A DNA stretch of 64,000 nucleotides from Candidatus Poribacteria bacterium (GCA_003635195.1 PYIY01000099.1:1-64000), one strand, 5' to 3'. Numbered from the stretch's first letter, positions 34,543-43,484 are shown. Numbers and translations are program-made. The notes: a model not told the origin generated them from the sequence alone.

Positions 34543-36513
34543 ATGATTATCTTTTTACGCGAAAAATTTATTGCGCAACTCTTTATGTGGGTCATCGCTG
34601 TTGTGTTTTTGGTCGGGACAGTCTTCCTCTACAGCAACACGCGCGGCGGGGATGGAAACCCTGAGGGAGAAGTCGTTCTCAAAATCAATAACGCAGAAGT
34701 TACTCGCGGTGAATTTGAAAGTGCTGTTGCCAACGCTATGGAATCTCAAAGGCGGAGCCGGCAATTCGGAGGCGCGCCGGATAGGGAGCAGATCCAAAAA
34801 AACGTGATTGATCGTTGGATTCAACAAACTATTCTCGGAAGCGTGGATGTTGGCGACGCGGAAGTCAAAAACTACATCCGAAGTGATGCCGATCGCGTTA
34901 AACAGTACAATCTCTACCAACAGTGGGGCGTAGCAGACATCTATACCGAAAATGTCCGTTTGGAACTCAGTACCGATGCGCTCCGAAATAGTGTTCAAGC
35001 TCTGGAATTGGTAACCGATGTTGAAGCAGAACGCGCCTACCAACTTGAAGCGGATAAAGCGAAAATCAAGTTTATCGAATTTAAGTACAACGACTACACC
35101 TCAATTATTGAGGTGGACGATGCAGAAGCGAAAGCCTATTTTGAGGAAAATCGGGATAACTATAAAACTGAAGAACAAGTCAATGTCAAGTTTATCAAAG
35201 TAAATCCTGCGGAATTCGTTACAGATGATGAGGTTCGGCTATATTACGAAGAGAACGAAAAGGAATTTACGACACCAGAGGCAGTCAAAGCGCGGCATAT
35301 CTTAAAACAGTTTCCTAAAGACGCGACCGACGAACAAAAGGCGGAAACCAAGACCGCAGCAGAAGAGTTACTCAAAACCGTCAATGCAGAACTCGCTGCT
35401 GGGGCGGAATTCGCCCAACTCGCAGAAAAGCATTCCGAGGGCCCATCTGCAGCACAGGGGGGTGCCTTGAGAGGCAGAAACCCAAAACTCCCACCGGGCG
35501 ACTATTTCGCACGTGGCGATATGGTAAAACCTTTTGAAGAAGCAGCTTTTGATACCCTAAAGCCCGGAGAAGTCAGTGGTTTGATCGAAACCAGCTACGG
35601 ATATCATATTATCAAATTGGAAGAGAAGAAAGCACCAGAAATTCAACCTTTCACCGATGCTCAATACGAAATTCAACAGAAACTTGTTCAAGTGAGCGGC
35701 GTTGACAAGGCGAAAAAAGTTGCCGAAGACCTCTTGTTCGATATAGAAATCCGGGACTATGATCAGGCACTCGCGCTTGAAGAATATAAGCAACTTTCCC
35801 TCACCGCATTGGAAACAGGACTCTTCAGTCGTGATGCTGCAACTATCCCACAGATTGGCGCGACATGGGGGTATCAAGGTTTAGTGGATGAACTTTTTGA
35901 TATGGAAGTCAACGTAATAAAGGTGATTGAAGCAAAGAAACGAACTGGGCAGGAGGTGGAAGCCTATTTTGTCGCTACCATCCTTGATAAGAAACCCGCA
36001 GCTATTCCACCCTTTGAGGAGATAAAAGCAGAGGTGATTGACGGAACTGACGGGGCAAAAAAAGAAAAGGCGAAAGAACGCGCCTTTGTGGACGCACAAA
36101 ACTTGTTCAATCAACGCGGGGATGCCACATCTTTGGATACCTTACTCGAAAAGTATAAAACCTCTGAAGGTTTAGCGGCAGACCGGCTCGCCGTCCAAGA
36201 GAGCAATCCGTTCTCGCTCAGTCCTACAAGTACTTACATCGCCGGTGTAGGCAATTCAGCGGAAGTTATGTTTGCAGCCTTTCAAATGAAAGTCAATGAT
36301 ATTGCTGGCCCCTTCAAAGGCGACAACAGTGTTTATATTATTCAACTTGTTGAGCGCGAGGAACCCGATGTTGAAGCGTTCAGAACGGATCCAGCGGAGA
36401 AAGCCCGACATCGCCAAACGCTCATTCAAGCCAAAAAGCGGGAAGCGTATTTAAACTGGTTCGCCGCACGCAAAGAGGCAAGCCAACTCTGGATACATCA
36501 GGATTATCGTTAA
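34543..36513 (+). CDS. PpiD/SurA-like peptidyl-prolyl isomerase, membrane-anchored
   Basis: 656 residues. Short cytoplasmic start, one transmembrane anchor (LFMWVIAVVFLVGTVFLYS), SurA_N-like region (VVLKINNAEVTRGEFE), then a parvulin domain (VKARHILKQFP, FAQLAEKHSEGPSAAQGGALRG, SGLIETSYGYHIIKLEEKK). The long C-terminal part probably holds a second degenerate parvulin domain (TSTYIAGVG...VYIIQLVEREEP). PpiD proteins sit in the inner membrane and chaperone proteins leaving the Sec channel, which suits a cell exporting very large proteins. Confidence 0.88.
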   Translation: MIIFLREKFIAQLFMWVIAVVFLVGTVFLYSNTRGGDGNPEGEVVLKINNAEVTRGEFESAVANAMESQRRSRQFGGAPDREQIQKNVIDRWIQQTILGSVDVGDAEVKNYIRSDADRVKQYNLYQQWGVADIYTENVRLELSTDALRNSVQALELVTDVEAERAYQLEADKAKIKFIEFKYNDYTSIIEVDDAEAKAYFEENRDNYKTEEQVNVKFIKVNPAEFVTDDEVRLYYEENEKEFTTPEAVKARHILKQFPKDATDEQKAETKTAAEELLKTVNAELAAGAEFAQLAEKHSEGPSAAQGGALRGRNPKLPPGDYFARGDMVKPFEEAAFDTLKPGEVSGLIETSYGYHIIKLEEKKAPEIQPFTDAQYEIQQKLVQVSGVDKAKKVAEDLLFDIEIRDYDQALALEEYKQLSLTALETGLFSRDAATIPQIGATWGYQGLVDELFDMEVNVIKVIEAKKRTGQEVEAYFVATILDKKPAAIPPFEEIKAEVIDGTDGAKKEKAKERAFVDAQNLFNQRGDATSLDTLLEKYKTSEGLAADRLAVQESNPFSLSPTSTYIAGVGNSAEVMFAAFQMKVNDIAGPFKGDNSVYIIQLVEREEPDVEAFRTDPAEKARHRQTLIQAKKREAYLNWFAARKEASQLWIHQDYR

Positions 36514-36555
36514 ATCTTAAGTGGACAGCCTTCAAAACATGCCACTTCTTGGCAG

Positions 36556-36574
36556 GCGGGGTTTGTGACCCCGC
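36556..36574. terminator. Hairpin between convergent ppiD-like and sulfatase genes
   Basis: GCGGGGT-ttgtg-ACCCCGC, a 7-bp GC-rich stem lying between two converging genes. There is no clear T-tract on either side, so termination is only inferred from position. Confidence 0.35.
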
Positions 36575-36587
36575 TATTCCCCGGACA

Positions 36588-38033
36588 TCATAAATACGGA
36601 TAGGTGGCATCCGGTTGATAGTACGGAAGCAGAGCATCATGGCGTTGTCCGACGATGAGTTTTGTACCGTCGGTGAAGCCTTCAGGGCGGTCTTTGAGAA
36701 ACCCAATTAGGCGATTCCGCCACGGTGTTAAAAGGGATTCAGCCTCGCTCGACCTTGCCAGATCGCTTGTTTCGTGTGGATCCGTCTGAAGATTGAAGAG
36801 GTGTTCCTGTCCCGTCTGAGAATACCAGATGTACTTATGGTCTCCATCCGTTAGATAGTGGTTCCCATGTTTATATTCGTAGCACCCGGAATGTTCGCCG
36901 TGTAGGCAGTCCCGTACACGATCTGTCTCACCGCGCATAATAGGCAGCAGGCTTTTGCCGGTACAAGTATCCGGAATTGCGATCCCGGCTGCATCCAGAA
37001 TAGTCGGCATGATGTCTTGTAGACCGACAGGACTTTGACAGACGGTCTCTTTCGGGTAGCCCCATCTCGCTGGTGCCTGCATGAGGAAAGGCACTCGGGC
37101 GGAGGCTTCATAGGGCCAGGTTTTACGGTACAGGTTGTGATCACCTAACATCTCGCCGTGGTCGGAGGTAAAGATGACGAAGCAGTCCCTGAATCCACCA
37201 GCAGACTGAATCAGACGACCGATTTGATCGTCAATGAAATTGATCATCCCGTAATAAGCAGCACGGGCGCATTTCAGGTCGTAATCGTCAAGACAAATTT
37301 CCCAAGCGTTTGGATCCAACCCTTTTTGTGCACCTTCAAATTCCGGTGCCCAGTCACCCACTATAGGCGGAGGCAGCTCCCGTTGGATATAGCGTTGGTA
37401 ATAGTGAAGCGGCGGTGTCAGTGGTGGATGCGGATCTATGAAAGAGATATTGAGAAAGAACGGCGCAGCCGGGTCACGTTTTCGCAGAAAATTCAGGGCG
37501 CGGTCAATACACCAGAAAGTGTGCATCTGCTCTTCGGGGAGATGATGCGGACGACCGACCCAGCCGTTGGCAGAAACACCGTGTGCCATACCCGGATCAA
37601 CGTCGTTCCGACCATGGTACTGCTGCAACCACTCGACGTAATCGTTGTTGTTACCACGAGTGGCATCAGCCAGGTGTATATGATCAAAACCGTACCGCTT
37701 ACGCATCGGGTTCAGATGGAGTTTGCCGACCATTTCAGTTTGATAACCGGCTGCGGACAATTCGCCCGCCAAGGTGTGTGGCGGATCCCACTGCGCGCCT
37801 CTATAACCGACAGCACCGTTAGCAGCTGGAGCCGTCCCCGTCATCAGCCCACGTCTGGCGGGGATACAACTCGGACACTCGGCATAGCCGCGCCGGAAAT
37901 GTGTACCCGTGCGACCAATCCAGTCTAAGTTCGGCGTTTGTAAGCAGTCGGGACCGTCAGGATCCAAGCCGAGACAGTCCCCACGTTGTTGATCGGTTGT
38001 GATTAAAAGAACGTTCGGGCGTGGGTTGGACAT
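36588..38033 (-). CDS. Sulfatase (formylglycine-dependent type I)
   Basis: 481 residues, GGAG 6 nt upstream. N-terminal metal site NVLLITTDQQRGD, the formylglycine motif SCIPARRGLMTG with the modifiable cysteine C56 (CxPxR), KLHLNP, FFLNISFIDPHPPL and FTSDHGEMLGDH. No signal peptide is visible, so a cytoplasmic location is likely. Such enzymes hydrolyse sulfate esters from polysaccharides or other organics. They need a formylglycine-generating enzyme not present here. No sulfated-glycan genes are adjacent. Confidence 0.92.
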   Translation of the reverse strand: MSNPRPNVLLITTDQQRGDCLGLDPDGPDCLQTPNLDWIGRTGTHFRRGYAECPSCIPARRGLMTGTAPAANGAVGYRGAQWDPPHTLAGELSAAGYQTEMVGKLHLNPMRKRYGFDHIHLADATRGNNNDYVEWLQQYHGRNDVDPGMAHGVSANGWVGRPHHLPEEQMHTFWCIDRALNFLRKRDPAAPFFLNISFIDPHPPLTPPLHYYQRYIQRELPPPIVGDWAPEFEGAQKGLDPNAWEICLDDYDLKCARAAYYGMINFIDDQIGRLIQSAGGFRDCFVIFTSDHGEMLGDHNLYRKTWPYEASARVPFLMQAPARWGYPKETVCQSPVGLQDIMPTILDAAGIAIPDTCTGKSLLPIMRGETDRVRDCLHGEHSGCYEYKHGNHYLTDGDHKYIWYSQTGQEHLFNLQTDPHETSDLARSSEAESLLTPWRNRLIGFLKDRPEGFTDGTKLIVGQRHDALLPYYQPDATYPYL

Positions 38034-38096
38034 CTTAAACTCCAGAGCAGAAAATTATGCTACAAGCGTGGCAACCTGGGTCTGTTCTAAAATTAA

Positions 38097-39164
38097 TTAA
38101 TTGAGAATGTCGTAGAAAAAATTACGGCGCTTGGGGCTATATCCAAGTTCCGATATAGTCCGTTCAATCTCCTCAATCGGCATGCAGTAGACGGTGCCCG
38201 CTTTGCTGACAACATTCTCTTCTATCATCGTGCCACCCATATCGTTCGCACCAAACTTAAGCGATAACTGCCCAATTTTAGGACCTTGTGTTACCCACGA
38301 GGATTGGAAATTGTCGAAATTGTCAAGAAATAATCGGGAAATCGCAAGCGTTTTGAGGTACTCAAAACTCCCAGCGGGTGGAATATGTTCCATACGGGTA
38401 TTGGCAGGTTGTAGAGACCAACAGATAAAAGCCGTAAACCCACCCGTCTCATCTTGCAAGTCGCGCAGGCGGACGAGGTGTTCAACGCGCTCGGCATAAT
38501 TTTCTACATGCCCGTACATCATCGTCGCACTCGATTTGAGTCCAACGAGATGCCCTTGGCGCATGACTTCCAGCCATTCGTCAGCCGTGCATTTTTTCGG
38601 ACTAATCTCATTGCGGGCATGGTCGGTGAGGATCTCCGCACCGCCGCCTGGAATCGAATCCAGTCCGGCATCTCGCAAGCGGATGAGCATTTCTCGCAAT
38701 GACAGACGGTTTATCTTGGCGAACCAATCCAATTCCGGTGGCGAAAAACCGTGGATATGAATGCGATAATTCGCCTTAATCCAGCGAAGGAGGTCTTCGT
38801 ACCAGTCAAGCTTGAGTTTCGGGTGTAGACCGCCCTGCATCAGAATCAACTCACCACCGAGGTCGAGTGTTTCCTGTATCTTTTTTCCTAATTCGTCACG
38901 TTCCATAACATAAGCATCCGGATCCCGACGGTGCCGGTAAAAAGCACAGAAATCGCAATCGACATAGCACCAATTGGTATAGTTGATATTCCGGTCAACG
39001 ATATACGTAACATAGCCTTCAGGATGCTTCCGTTGCCGGATCACATCCGCCGCGTGGCCCAAAGCAAGGAGGTCGTGGCTCTTGAAAAGCGTGAGACAGT
39101 CATCAAAGTCTAACCGTTCCCCCGCAAGCGATTTTTCGAGGATAGGCTGGATGTTTGTATCCAT
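38097..39164 (-). CDS. mqnC: Cyclic dehypoxanthinyl futalosine synthase (radical SAM)
   Basis: 355 residues. Radical-SAM cluster C66-x3-C70-x2-C73 within NYTNWCYVDCDFCAFYRHRR, ILMQGGLHPKLKLDWYEDLL, IHIHGFSPPEL, GLDSIPGGGAEIL and ATMMYGHVENYAERVEHL. These are characteristic of MqnC in the futalosine route to menaquinone. Length fits the family (about 360). The related MqnE carries different flanking motifs. Other mqn genes are not in the window. It implies menaquinone-based respiration. Confidence 0.9.
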   Translation of the reverse strand: MDTNIQPILEKSLAGERLDFDDCLTLFKSHDLLALGHAADVIRQRKHPEGYVTYIVDRNINYTNWCYVDCDFCAFYRHRRDPDAYVMERDELGKKIQETLDLGGELILMQGGLHPKLKLDWYEDLLRWIKANYRIHIHGFSPPELDWFAKINRLSLREMLIRLRDAGLDSIPGGGAEILTDHARNEISPKKCTADEWLEVMRQGHLVGLKSSATMMYGHVENYAERVEHLVRLRDLQDETGGFTAFICWSLQPANTRMEHIPPAGSFEYLKTLAISRLFLDNFDNFQSSWVTQGPKIGQLSLKFGANDMGGTMIEENVVSKAGTVYCMPIEEIERTISELGYSPKRRNFFYDILN

Positions 39165-39223
39165 TTAGGCATTCCTTAATTTTGTAAAACTATAGTGAAA
39201 CTCAGAATTAAGCCTACATCTTT

Positions 39224-39248
39224 GTAGCACAAACTTTAGTTTGTGGCA
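39224..39248. repeat. Short palindrome of the 'caaactttagtttg' type, copy 2
   Basis: gtagcacaaactttagtttg continues into tggcac. Arms CACAAACT/AGTTTGTG. Followed by a T-run, so it could also act as a hairpin terminator on the plus strand. Confidence 0.6.
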
Positions 39249-39498
39249 CTTTTTCTGTAGTTTATGAAACCGTTGGTCTCCTGTGGCACTTTCAAGGACG
39301 ATGAGCGCATTAAGAAGTGTTTGAGAGTGTCCTCTTAATTCTGGAATCTATCAATACTTCAATTTTAATTTTAACATTCATAAGTCAATTTGTCAACTTT
39401 TCTGTCGTTTTAATTTGACGAGACTTTTCTAACAGGTTTCCCAATGCTTTAGTTTTGGGTCATAAGAGTGACGCTCGTGCTAAAGTGACAAAAAACAT

Positions 39499-39527
39499 TT
39501 GCAATCACCCAAAAAATGTAGTATAAT
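39499..39527 (+). promoter_or_regulatory. Promoter inside the IS605-like element
   Basis: TTGCAA (39499-39504), 17-bp spacer, TATAAT (39522-39527), placed just before the first helix of the structured RNA. This suggests the RNA is transcribed on its own. Confidence 0.6.
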
Positions 39528-39532
39528 AGTTA

Positions 39533-39925
39533 GTATCACCAGTGGTTAGGATTACCATCTCTGACGCTACCAATGTCGGAGTTCCTAACCTCAACCTGTG
39601 GTAGGGTTGTTTGCTGGTGTGTGGTGATACCCACTCAATATGCACTGTAATAGTGCTTTGCAGGAGGTATCCGAAAAGTTTATTTGCTTGGGTGTTTCTT
39701 CTAGGTAAAGCTGCATTCGGATACCGAAGCATTGATAAACAATCGTCTAAGGTGCGAAAGCACGCGGTTAGGGTGTTAACCGTTGCGGGAAGCAGCAGTA
39801 AGACTTTGCACTGTCAAAGCATGCTGCGTTGGCACAGGAAGCCTAAACCCCACGATCCGCCAAAAGCGAGAGCAGAAGGGAGTCCTGCCAAGAATCCCAC
39901 TGCTTTAGTTGTGGGAGTATGTCAA
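39533..39925 (+). ncRNA. Structured RNA, about 390 nt, omega-RNA-like (family not identified)
   Basis: Complementary arms: GTATCACC (39533-39540) with GGTGATAC (39623-39630); inside it GGTTAGGA (39544) with TCCTAACC (39583) and CTCTGAC (39559) with GTCGGAG (39575); GCACT (39642) with AGTGC (39652); GGTATCCGAA (39666) with TTCGGATACC (39716); GTGC-GAAA-GCAC (39752-39763); CGGTTA (39765) with TAACCG (39777); GCAGCA (39792) with TGCTGC (39822), enclosing CTTTG/CAAAG. It ends in the transposon right-end hairpin. A promoter lies directly upstream. TnpB guide RNAs read into sequence beyond the right end, as this transcript could; IscB guide RNAs (HEARO) are the other candidate. I cannot name the family from memory. 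Confidence 0.65.
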
Positions 39926-39998
39926 TTTTGGAAGAAATTTGGTATAATTATAATACGCTCGTCCAGATCTGTGTTTATAATGTGGAGGAGATTGAAAA

Positions 39999-40343
39999 AT
40001 GAATGAAGTCGTTTACAATGAGGACTTGGTGAAAACAGTGGAAAATAAATACCTCGCAGTGAATATCGCCGCAAAACGAGCCAGAGATATAAATGCAAAC
40101 GGCTTACCCCTTGCCCCCGCAAACACGGCAGACAAAAAAAAGAAACCCGTTGCCATTGCAACCCAAGAGTTAACTGCCGGAAAACTCCGCTTTGAAAAGG
40201 GCGAAGCAAAAGTTCCTGATCCAAAGACACCTCCAATTTTCACAGATGTCGAGGAGCCAGCGGACGGGAGCGATATCTTTGATGAAGAGCTTCTGGAACA
40301 AGAGAATGATACGGAGGTGCCGGAACGCGAAGAGGGACTGTAG
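39999..40343 (+). CDS. rpoZ: DNA-directed RNA polymerase omega subunit
   Basis: 114 residues with GGAGG about 9 nt upstream. The omega core is visible: DLVKTVENKYLAVNIAAKRARDIN and KPVAIATQELTAGKLRF. Residues 65-114 form an acidic, probably disordered tail (EEPADGSDIFDEELLEQEN), longer than usual for omega. Omega aids assembly of the beta' subunit. The gene lies just downstream of the IS605-like element, whose right end is close to a likely TATAAT (39943-39948). Confidence 0.9.
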   Translation: MNEVVYNEDLVKTVENKYLAVNIAAKRARDINANGLPLAPANTADKKKKPVAIATQELTAGKLRFEKGEAKVPDPKTPPIFTDVEEPADGSDIFDEELLEQENDTEVPEREEGL

Positions 40344-40417
40344 CACCGACGGATTGTGGTGTTGAGATTCGTAAATTGTTCCTATCGGAAACACCTCGTG
40401 CGAAAAATCAAAATCAC

Positions 40418-40446
40418 TTGACAACCTCCAATAAAGTGAGTATAAT
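40418..40446 (+). promoter_or_regulatory. Consensus promoter of the tRNA-rpmG-secE-nusG cluster
   Basis: TTGACA (40418-40423), 17-bp spacer, TATAAT (40441-40446), 11 bp before the first tRNA. Probably drives the whole tRNA/rpmG/secE/nusG transcript. Confidence 0.85.
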
Positions 40447-40457
40447 TATAAAGGACT

Positions 40458-40529
40458 GCTGACGTGGCTCAATGGTAGAGCAAGTGATTTGTAATCACTA
40501 GGTTGGAGGTTCGATTCCTCTCGTCAGCT
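40458..40529 (+). tRNA. tRNA-Thr (anticodon TGT)
   Basis: Cloverleaf with acceptor gctgacg/cgtcagc, anticodon stem AGTGA/TCACT with loop ttTGTaa, and T-loop ggttcgattcc. Discriminator T. CCA not encoded. Confidence 0.95.
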
Positions 40530-40538
40530 TTTGATCGT

Positions 40539-40620
40539 GGGGGTATGCTAGAGCGGTCAAATAGGGCAGACTGTAAATCTGTTGGCTATGCCTACGGTGG
40601 TTCGAATCCATCTGCCCCCA
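40539..40620 (+). tRNA. tRNA-Tyr (anticodon GTA)
   Basis: Class II tRNA with acceptor ggggg/ccccc, anticodon loop ctGTAaa, extended variable arm and T-loop ggttcgaatcc. Discriminator A. Confidence 0.95.
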
Positions 40621-40633
40621 TCAGCCATGTTAT

Positions 40634-40706
40634 GCGGGAGTAGCTCAGCTGGTAGAGCATTGGCCTTCCAAGCCATGTGTCGCGGGTTCGATTCCCGTCT
40701 CCCGCT
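40634..40706 (+). tRNA. tRNA-Gly (anticodon TCC)
   Basis: Acceptor gcgggag/ctcccgc, D-arm agctcagctggtagagc, anticodon loop ctTCCaa, T-loop ggttcgattcc. Discriminator T. Confidence 0.95.
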
Positions 40707-40727
40707 TGTTGATGTGTTTTAATTTTT

Positions 40728-40800
<73 letters not shown>

Positions 40801-40826
40801 CCATTCACCGAAAGTAGGGTTTTATT

Positions 40827-40979
40827 ATGCCAAGAGACATTGTAACATTAGCATGTGATGTATGCAATCAGCGGAATTATGTGACAACCCGGAACCGCCG
40901 AACGCAGCAAAATCGATATGAGCGAAAAAAATACTGCCGGTTCTGCCGAAAACATACACTCCATAAAGAAACGCGATAA
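40827..40979 (+). CDS. rpmG: 50S ribosomal protein L33
   Basis: 50 residues, MPRDIVTLACDVCNQRNYVT then a basic stretch ending CRFCRKHTLHKETR. Two CxxC pairs (C-DV-C and C-RF-C) mark the zinc-binding C+ form. The placement between tRNA-Thr and tRNA-Trp, upstream of secE and nusG, is the classic arrangement in many bacteria. Confidence 0.95.
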   Translation: MPRDIVTLACDVCNQRNYVTTRNRRTQQNRYERKKYCRFCRKHTLHKETR

Positions 40980-41038
40980 CTTTATTAATCGGCGCAACGG
41001 GTCACACGTGAGTCTGTGACACGCTACAGAAATCTTGC

Positions 41039-41111
41039 AGGCCAGTAGCTCCAACGGTAGAGCGTCGGTCTCCAAAACCGAGTGTTGGGGGTTCGAATCC
41101 CTCCTGGCCTG
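41039..41111 (+). tRNA. tRNA-Trp (anticodon CCA)
   Basis: Acceptor aggccag/ctggcct, anticodon loop ctCCAaa, T-loop ggttcgaatcc. Discriminator G. Sits between rpmG and secE as in many bacteria. Confidence 0.95.
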
Positions 41112-41128
41112 CCTTCTATAATTTTATT

Positions 41129-41548
41129 ATGATAACTCGCTTGAAAAAATACCTTCAGGGAATTTATCTTGAATGGCAGAAGGTAACTAAACCGGACATG
41201 AAAGAGGTACAGGGAAGTACCATTACTGTCCTTGTCGCCTCTGCACTATTAGGACTTTACATCGGGGTTATTGATGGGAATTCCGCATTTCCAAAATGGG
41301 TGAGTCCCTTATCTTGGATTTTTCTCGCAGCCCTTCCAATCGTTGTCTTTCTTATCGTGAAAAGTTGGGAAAATCAACCGCAAAGTGGTAGAGATGATGA
41401 GGATGCTGTTGACAAAAACCGAAAAGTGATTGCGGCAGCAGTAGCCTGCATCCCTTTAGTCGCTGTACTTGTAAGCCAATATGTCTTAAACACCTCGCTT
41501 GAGGGGTTCGGTATGGCTTTCCTCAGAACGCTTTTCATTCGTAGTTAA
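41129..41548 (+). CDS. secE: Preprotein translocase subunit SecE with C-terminal membrane extension
   Basis: 139 residues. The conserved SecE core is at the N-terminus: LEWQKVTKPDMKEVQGSTITVLVASALLGLYIGVID, the amphipathic helix plus conserved transmembrane helix. Beyond residue 60 are two more hydrophobic segments (WIFLAALPIVVFLIV and VIAAAVACIPLVAVLV), not part of a standard single-span SecE (about 60-70 residues). SecE clamps SecY in the Sec channel. nusG follows, the usual order. Confidence 0.88.
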   Translation: MITRLKKYLQGIYLEWQKVTKPDMKEVQGSTITVLVASALLGLYIGVIDGNSAFPKWVSPLSWIFLAALPIVVFLIVKSWENQPQSGRDDEDAVDKNRKVIAAAVACIPLVAVLVSQYVLNTSLEGFGMAFLRTLFIRS

Positions 41549-41596
41549 CGCTTTTGTACTTCAATAGCGCGTATAACGTAGTTGGTGAATCGGAAT

Positions 41597-42163
41597 ATGG
41601 ATGGATACTGGTACGTCGTTCAGATATACACCGGACATGAAAAAAAGGTGAAGCTCACCCTTGACAACATGATCGCAAGGGAAGAGCTGCAAGACGAGAT
41701 TTTGCAGATTAATGTCCCCGAAACCGAAGTGGTAGAGGTTAAGGACAGCCAGCGGAAAGTTAGCGTCCGCCCCTCCTATCCGGGATACGTACTTGTTAAT
41801 ACCACCCATGAACTCGGTCCGCATGTTGAGAGCGCGATTGGGCAAAGAAGTTGGGCACTCATCCAAGAAACGCCAGGGGTCATGAATTTCTTGGGGCCCC
41901 CTGCACACCCATCACCCTTGAGTCCGGCTGACGTTGAGGCAATGCTACAGATGTCGACCGAGGAAGAGGAAGTCGTGCCAGTCCCAGCAATGGAATACGA
42001 AGTAGGCGATAAAGTCAAGGTGATCAACGGCCCGTTTAGTGGATTCCCCGGCGAAATTGAAGAAATTGACATGGAACACCAACGCTTACGCCTCAGTATT
42101 TCACTTTTCGGTCGTTCAACTTCTGTTGATTTGGGTTTACTTGAAGTGGAAGAACTGAGCTAA
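41597..42163 (+). CDS. nusG: Transcription termination/antitermination protein NusG
   Basis: 188 residues from ATG 41597; upstream in-frame TTG 41582 and GTG 41585 lack support. NGN domain (GYWYVVQIYTGHEKKVKLTLDNM, VRPSYPGYVLVNT, TPGVMNFLG) and C-terminal KOW domain (YEVGDKVKVINGPFSGFPGEIEEID). Binds RNA polymerase and Rho or ribosome. Follows secE and precedes rplK. Confidence 0.95.
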   Translation: MDGYWYVVQIYTGHEKKVKLTLDNMIAREELQDEILQINVPETEVVEVKDSQRKVSVRPSYPGYVLVNTTHELGPHVESAIGQRSWALIQETPGVMNFLGPPAHPSPLSPADVEAMLQMSTEEEEVVPVPAMEYEVGDKVKVINGPFSGFPGEIEEIDMEHQRLRLSISLFGRSTSVDLGLLEVEELS

Positions 42164-42247
42164 ACTAAAATTAAACGGTGTCGTCTAAATACCGGATCGC
42201 TGGAAAACGCACTTTAGAATGTTCACAATCTACAATAGGAAAAAACA

Positions 42248-42670
42248 ATGGCTAAAAAAGTAGCAGGTGAAGTTAAACTCCAATTGGTATCCGGACAGGC
42301 AACGCCACAACCGCCTGTCGGTCCAAGTCTCGCGCCTTATATGATTAATCTACAGGAGTTTATCAAATCTTTTAACGCCCAGACGCAGCATCAAACCGGC
42401 ATGGTGGTGACAACTATCATTACCTGTTATAGCGATAGGTCGTTTACATTTACCGTAAAATCGCCGCCCGCCGCAGTTTTACTGAAGTCCGCGGCGAAAA
42501 TCGCGAAGGGCTCAGGTGAACCCAACCGAAACAAGGTCGCTTCCGTTACAATGGATCAAATCCGAGAGATCGCACAGACGAAATTACCTGACCTCAATAC
42601 AACAGACTTGGATGCCGCAGTGCGGATGGTAGAGGGGACTGCTCGCAGTATGGGGCTTACCATTGGATAG
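42248..42670 (+). CDS. rplK: 50S ribosomal protein L11
   Basis: 140 residues with the L11 pattern: [38 protein letters not shown], the proline-rich linker and RNA-binding C-terminal domain ([34 protein letters not shown]). Forms the GTPase-associated centre. Followed by rplA, as is usual. Confidence 0.96.
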   Translation: MAKKVAGEVKLQLVSGQATPQPPVGPSLAPYMINLQEFIKSFNAQTQHQTGMVVTTIITCYSDRSFTFTVKSPPAAVLLKSAAKIAKGSGEPNRNKVASVTMDQIREIAQTKLPDLNTTDLDAAVRMVEGTARSMGLTIG

Positions 42671-42751
42671 CGAGACCGGTATCCCGTATACACATAAACT
42701 CGCTTTGAAATAAGGCTACGGAGATACGCCCACTAACTATTGGAGAATAAT

Positions 42752-43450
42752 ATGGCGAAAAGAGGAAAGCGATACACCGAGAGCAGAGAGCATGTCGATA
42801 GACTCCAACTCTACACGGTAGATGAAGCCGTCTCGCTTGTGAAAAAAACGAGCGGGGCAAAGTTTGATGAAACAGTGGATCTTGCATCACGCCTCGGCGT
42901 GAACGCACAACATGCCGATCAGAATATCCGCGGTACCGTCACACTGCCACACGGCACAGGAAAATCCGTCCGTGTCGTCGTCTTCGCCGAAGGCGACCCC
43001 GCACGACAGGCTGAAGAAGCCGGCGCCGATTTTGTCGGAACAGATGACCTTGTGGATAAAATCGTTGACGGATGGCTCGATTTTGACGCAACAATCGCAA
43101 CACCAGACCTGATGCGGAGTATTATGCCTAAACTTGGACGAGTCCTCGGACCGAGAGGTTTGATGCCTAACGCCAAGGCAGGTACTGTCACAATGGATGT
43201 CACGGATGCAATACAGAATATCAAAACAGGGCAAATCGAATATCGGGTAGAACGCTTATCCGGCATCGTCCACGTCCCGATCGGCAAAACCTCGTTTGAG
43301 GAAAATAGTATCAAAGAAAACCTTAATGCGGTAATGAGTGCCCTCATCACCGCTCGGCCCTCCTCCGTAAAAGGTAGATACATTCGGAGCGTAGCTATCT
43401 CAGCAACGATGGGAGTCGGTATCCGGATAGACCCGCAACAGTTTGCATAA
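42752..43450 (+). CDS. rplA: 50S ribosomal protein L1
   Basis: 232 residues from ATG 42752, with GGAG 6 nt upstream. Motifs [50 protein letters not shown] and [18 protein letters not shown] are standard for L1. L1 binds 23S rRNA and often represses its own rplK-rplA message. Confidence 0.96.
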   Translation: MAKRGKRYTESREHVDRLQLYTVDEAVSLVKKTSGAKFDETVDLASRLGVNAQHADQNIRGTVTLPHGTGKSVRVVVFAEGDPARQAEEAGADFVGTDDLVDKIVDGWLDFDATIATPDLMRSIMPKLGRVLGPRGLMPNAKAGTVTMDVTDAIQNIKTGQIEYRVERLSGIVHVPIGKTSFEENSIKENLNAVMSALITARPSSVKGRYIRSVAISATMGVGIRIDPQQFA

Positions 43451-43484
43451 AATGCACGGGATACGATATGGAAATAGCCTTTAC

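Larger units (their letters stand above)
39440..39925 (+). mobile_element. IS200/IS605-like element without transposase or nuclease gene
   Basis: Left hairpin CCCAATGCTTTAGTTTTGGG (39440-39459) and right hairpin CCCACTGCTTTAGTTGTGGG (39896-39915) share the same loop. The right end, agaatccc...gggagtatgtcaa, has the form usual for IS605/IS1341-type right ends. Between them there is a promoter and a structured RNA but no tnpA, tnpB or iscB frame. The element ends about 75 bp before rpoZ. Confidence 0.7.
39165..39998. other. Intergenic region, 830 bp
   Basis: Lies between mqnC (minus) and rpoZ (plus). It contains the short palindrome at 39224-39248 and then the IS605-like element with its structured RNA (39440-39925). 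No protein-coding frame is convincing. Confidence 0.6.

Noticed and set aside
39533..39890. Group I intron (ttgcgggaa resembles a conserved P element)
   Set aside because: I could not find matching Q, R and S elements. The transposon-end hairpins fit an IS605-type RNA better.
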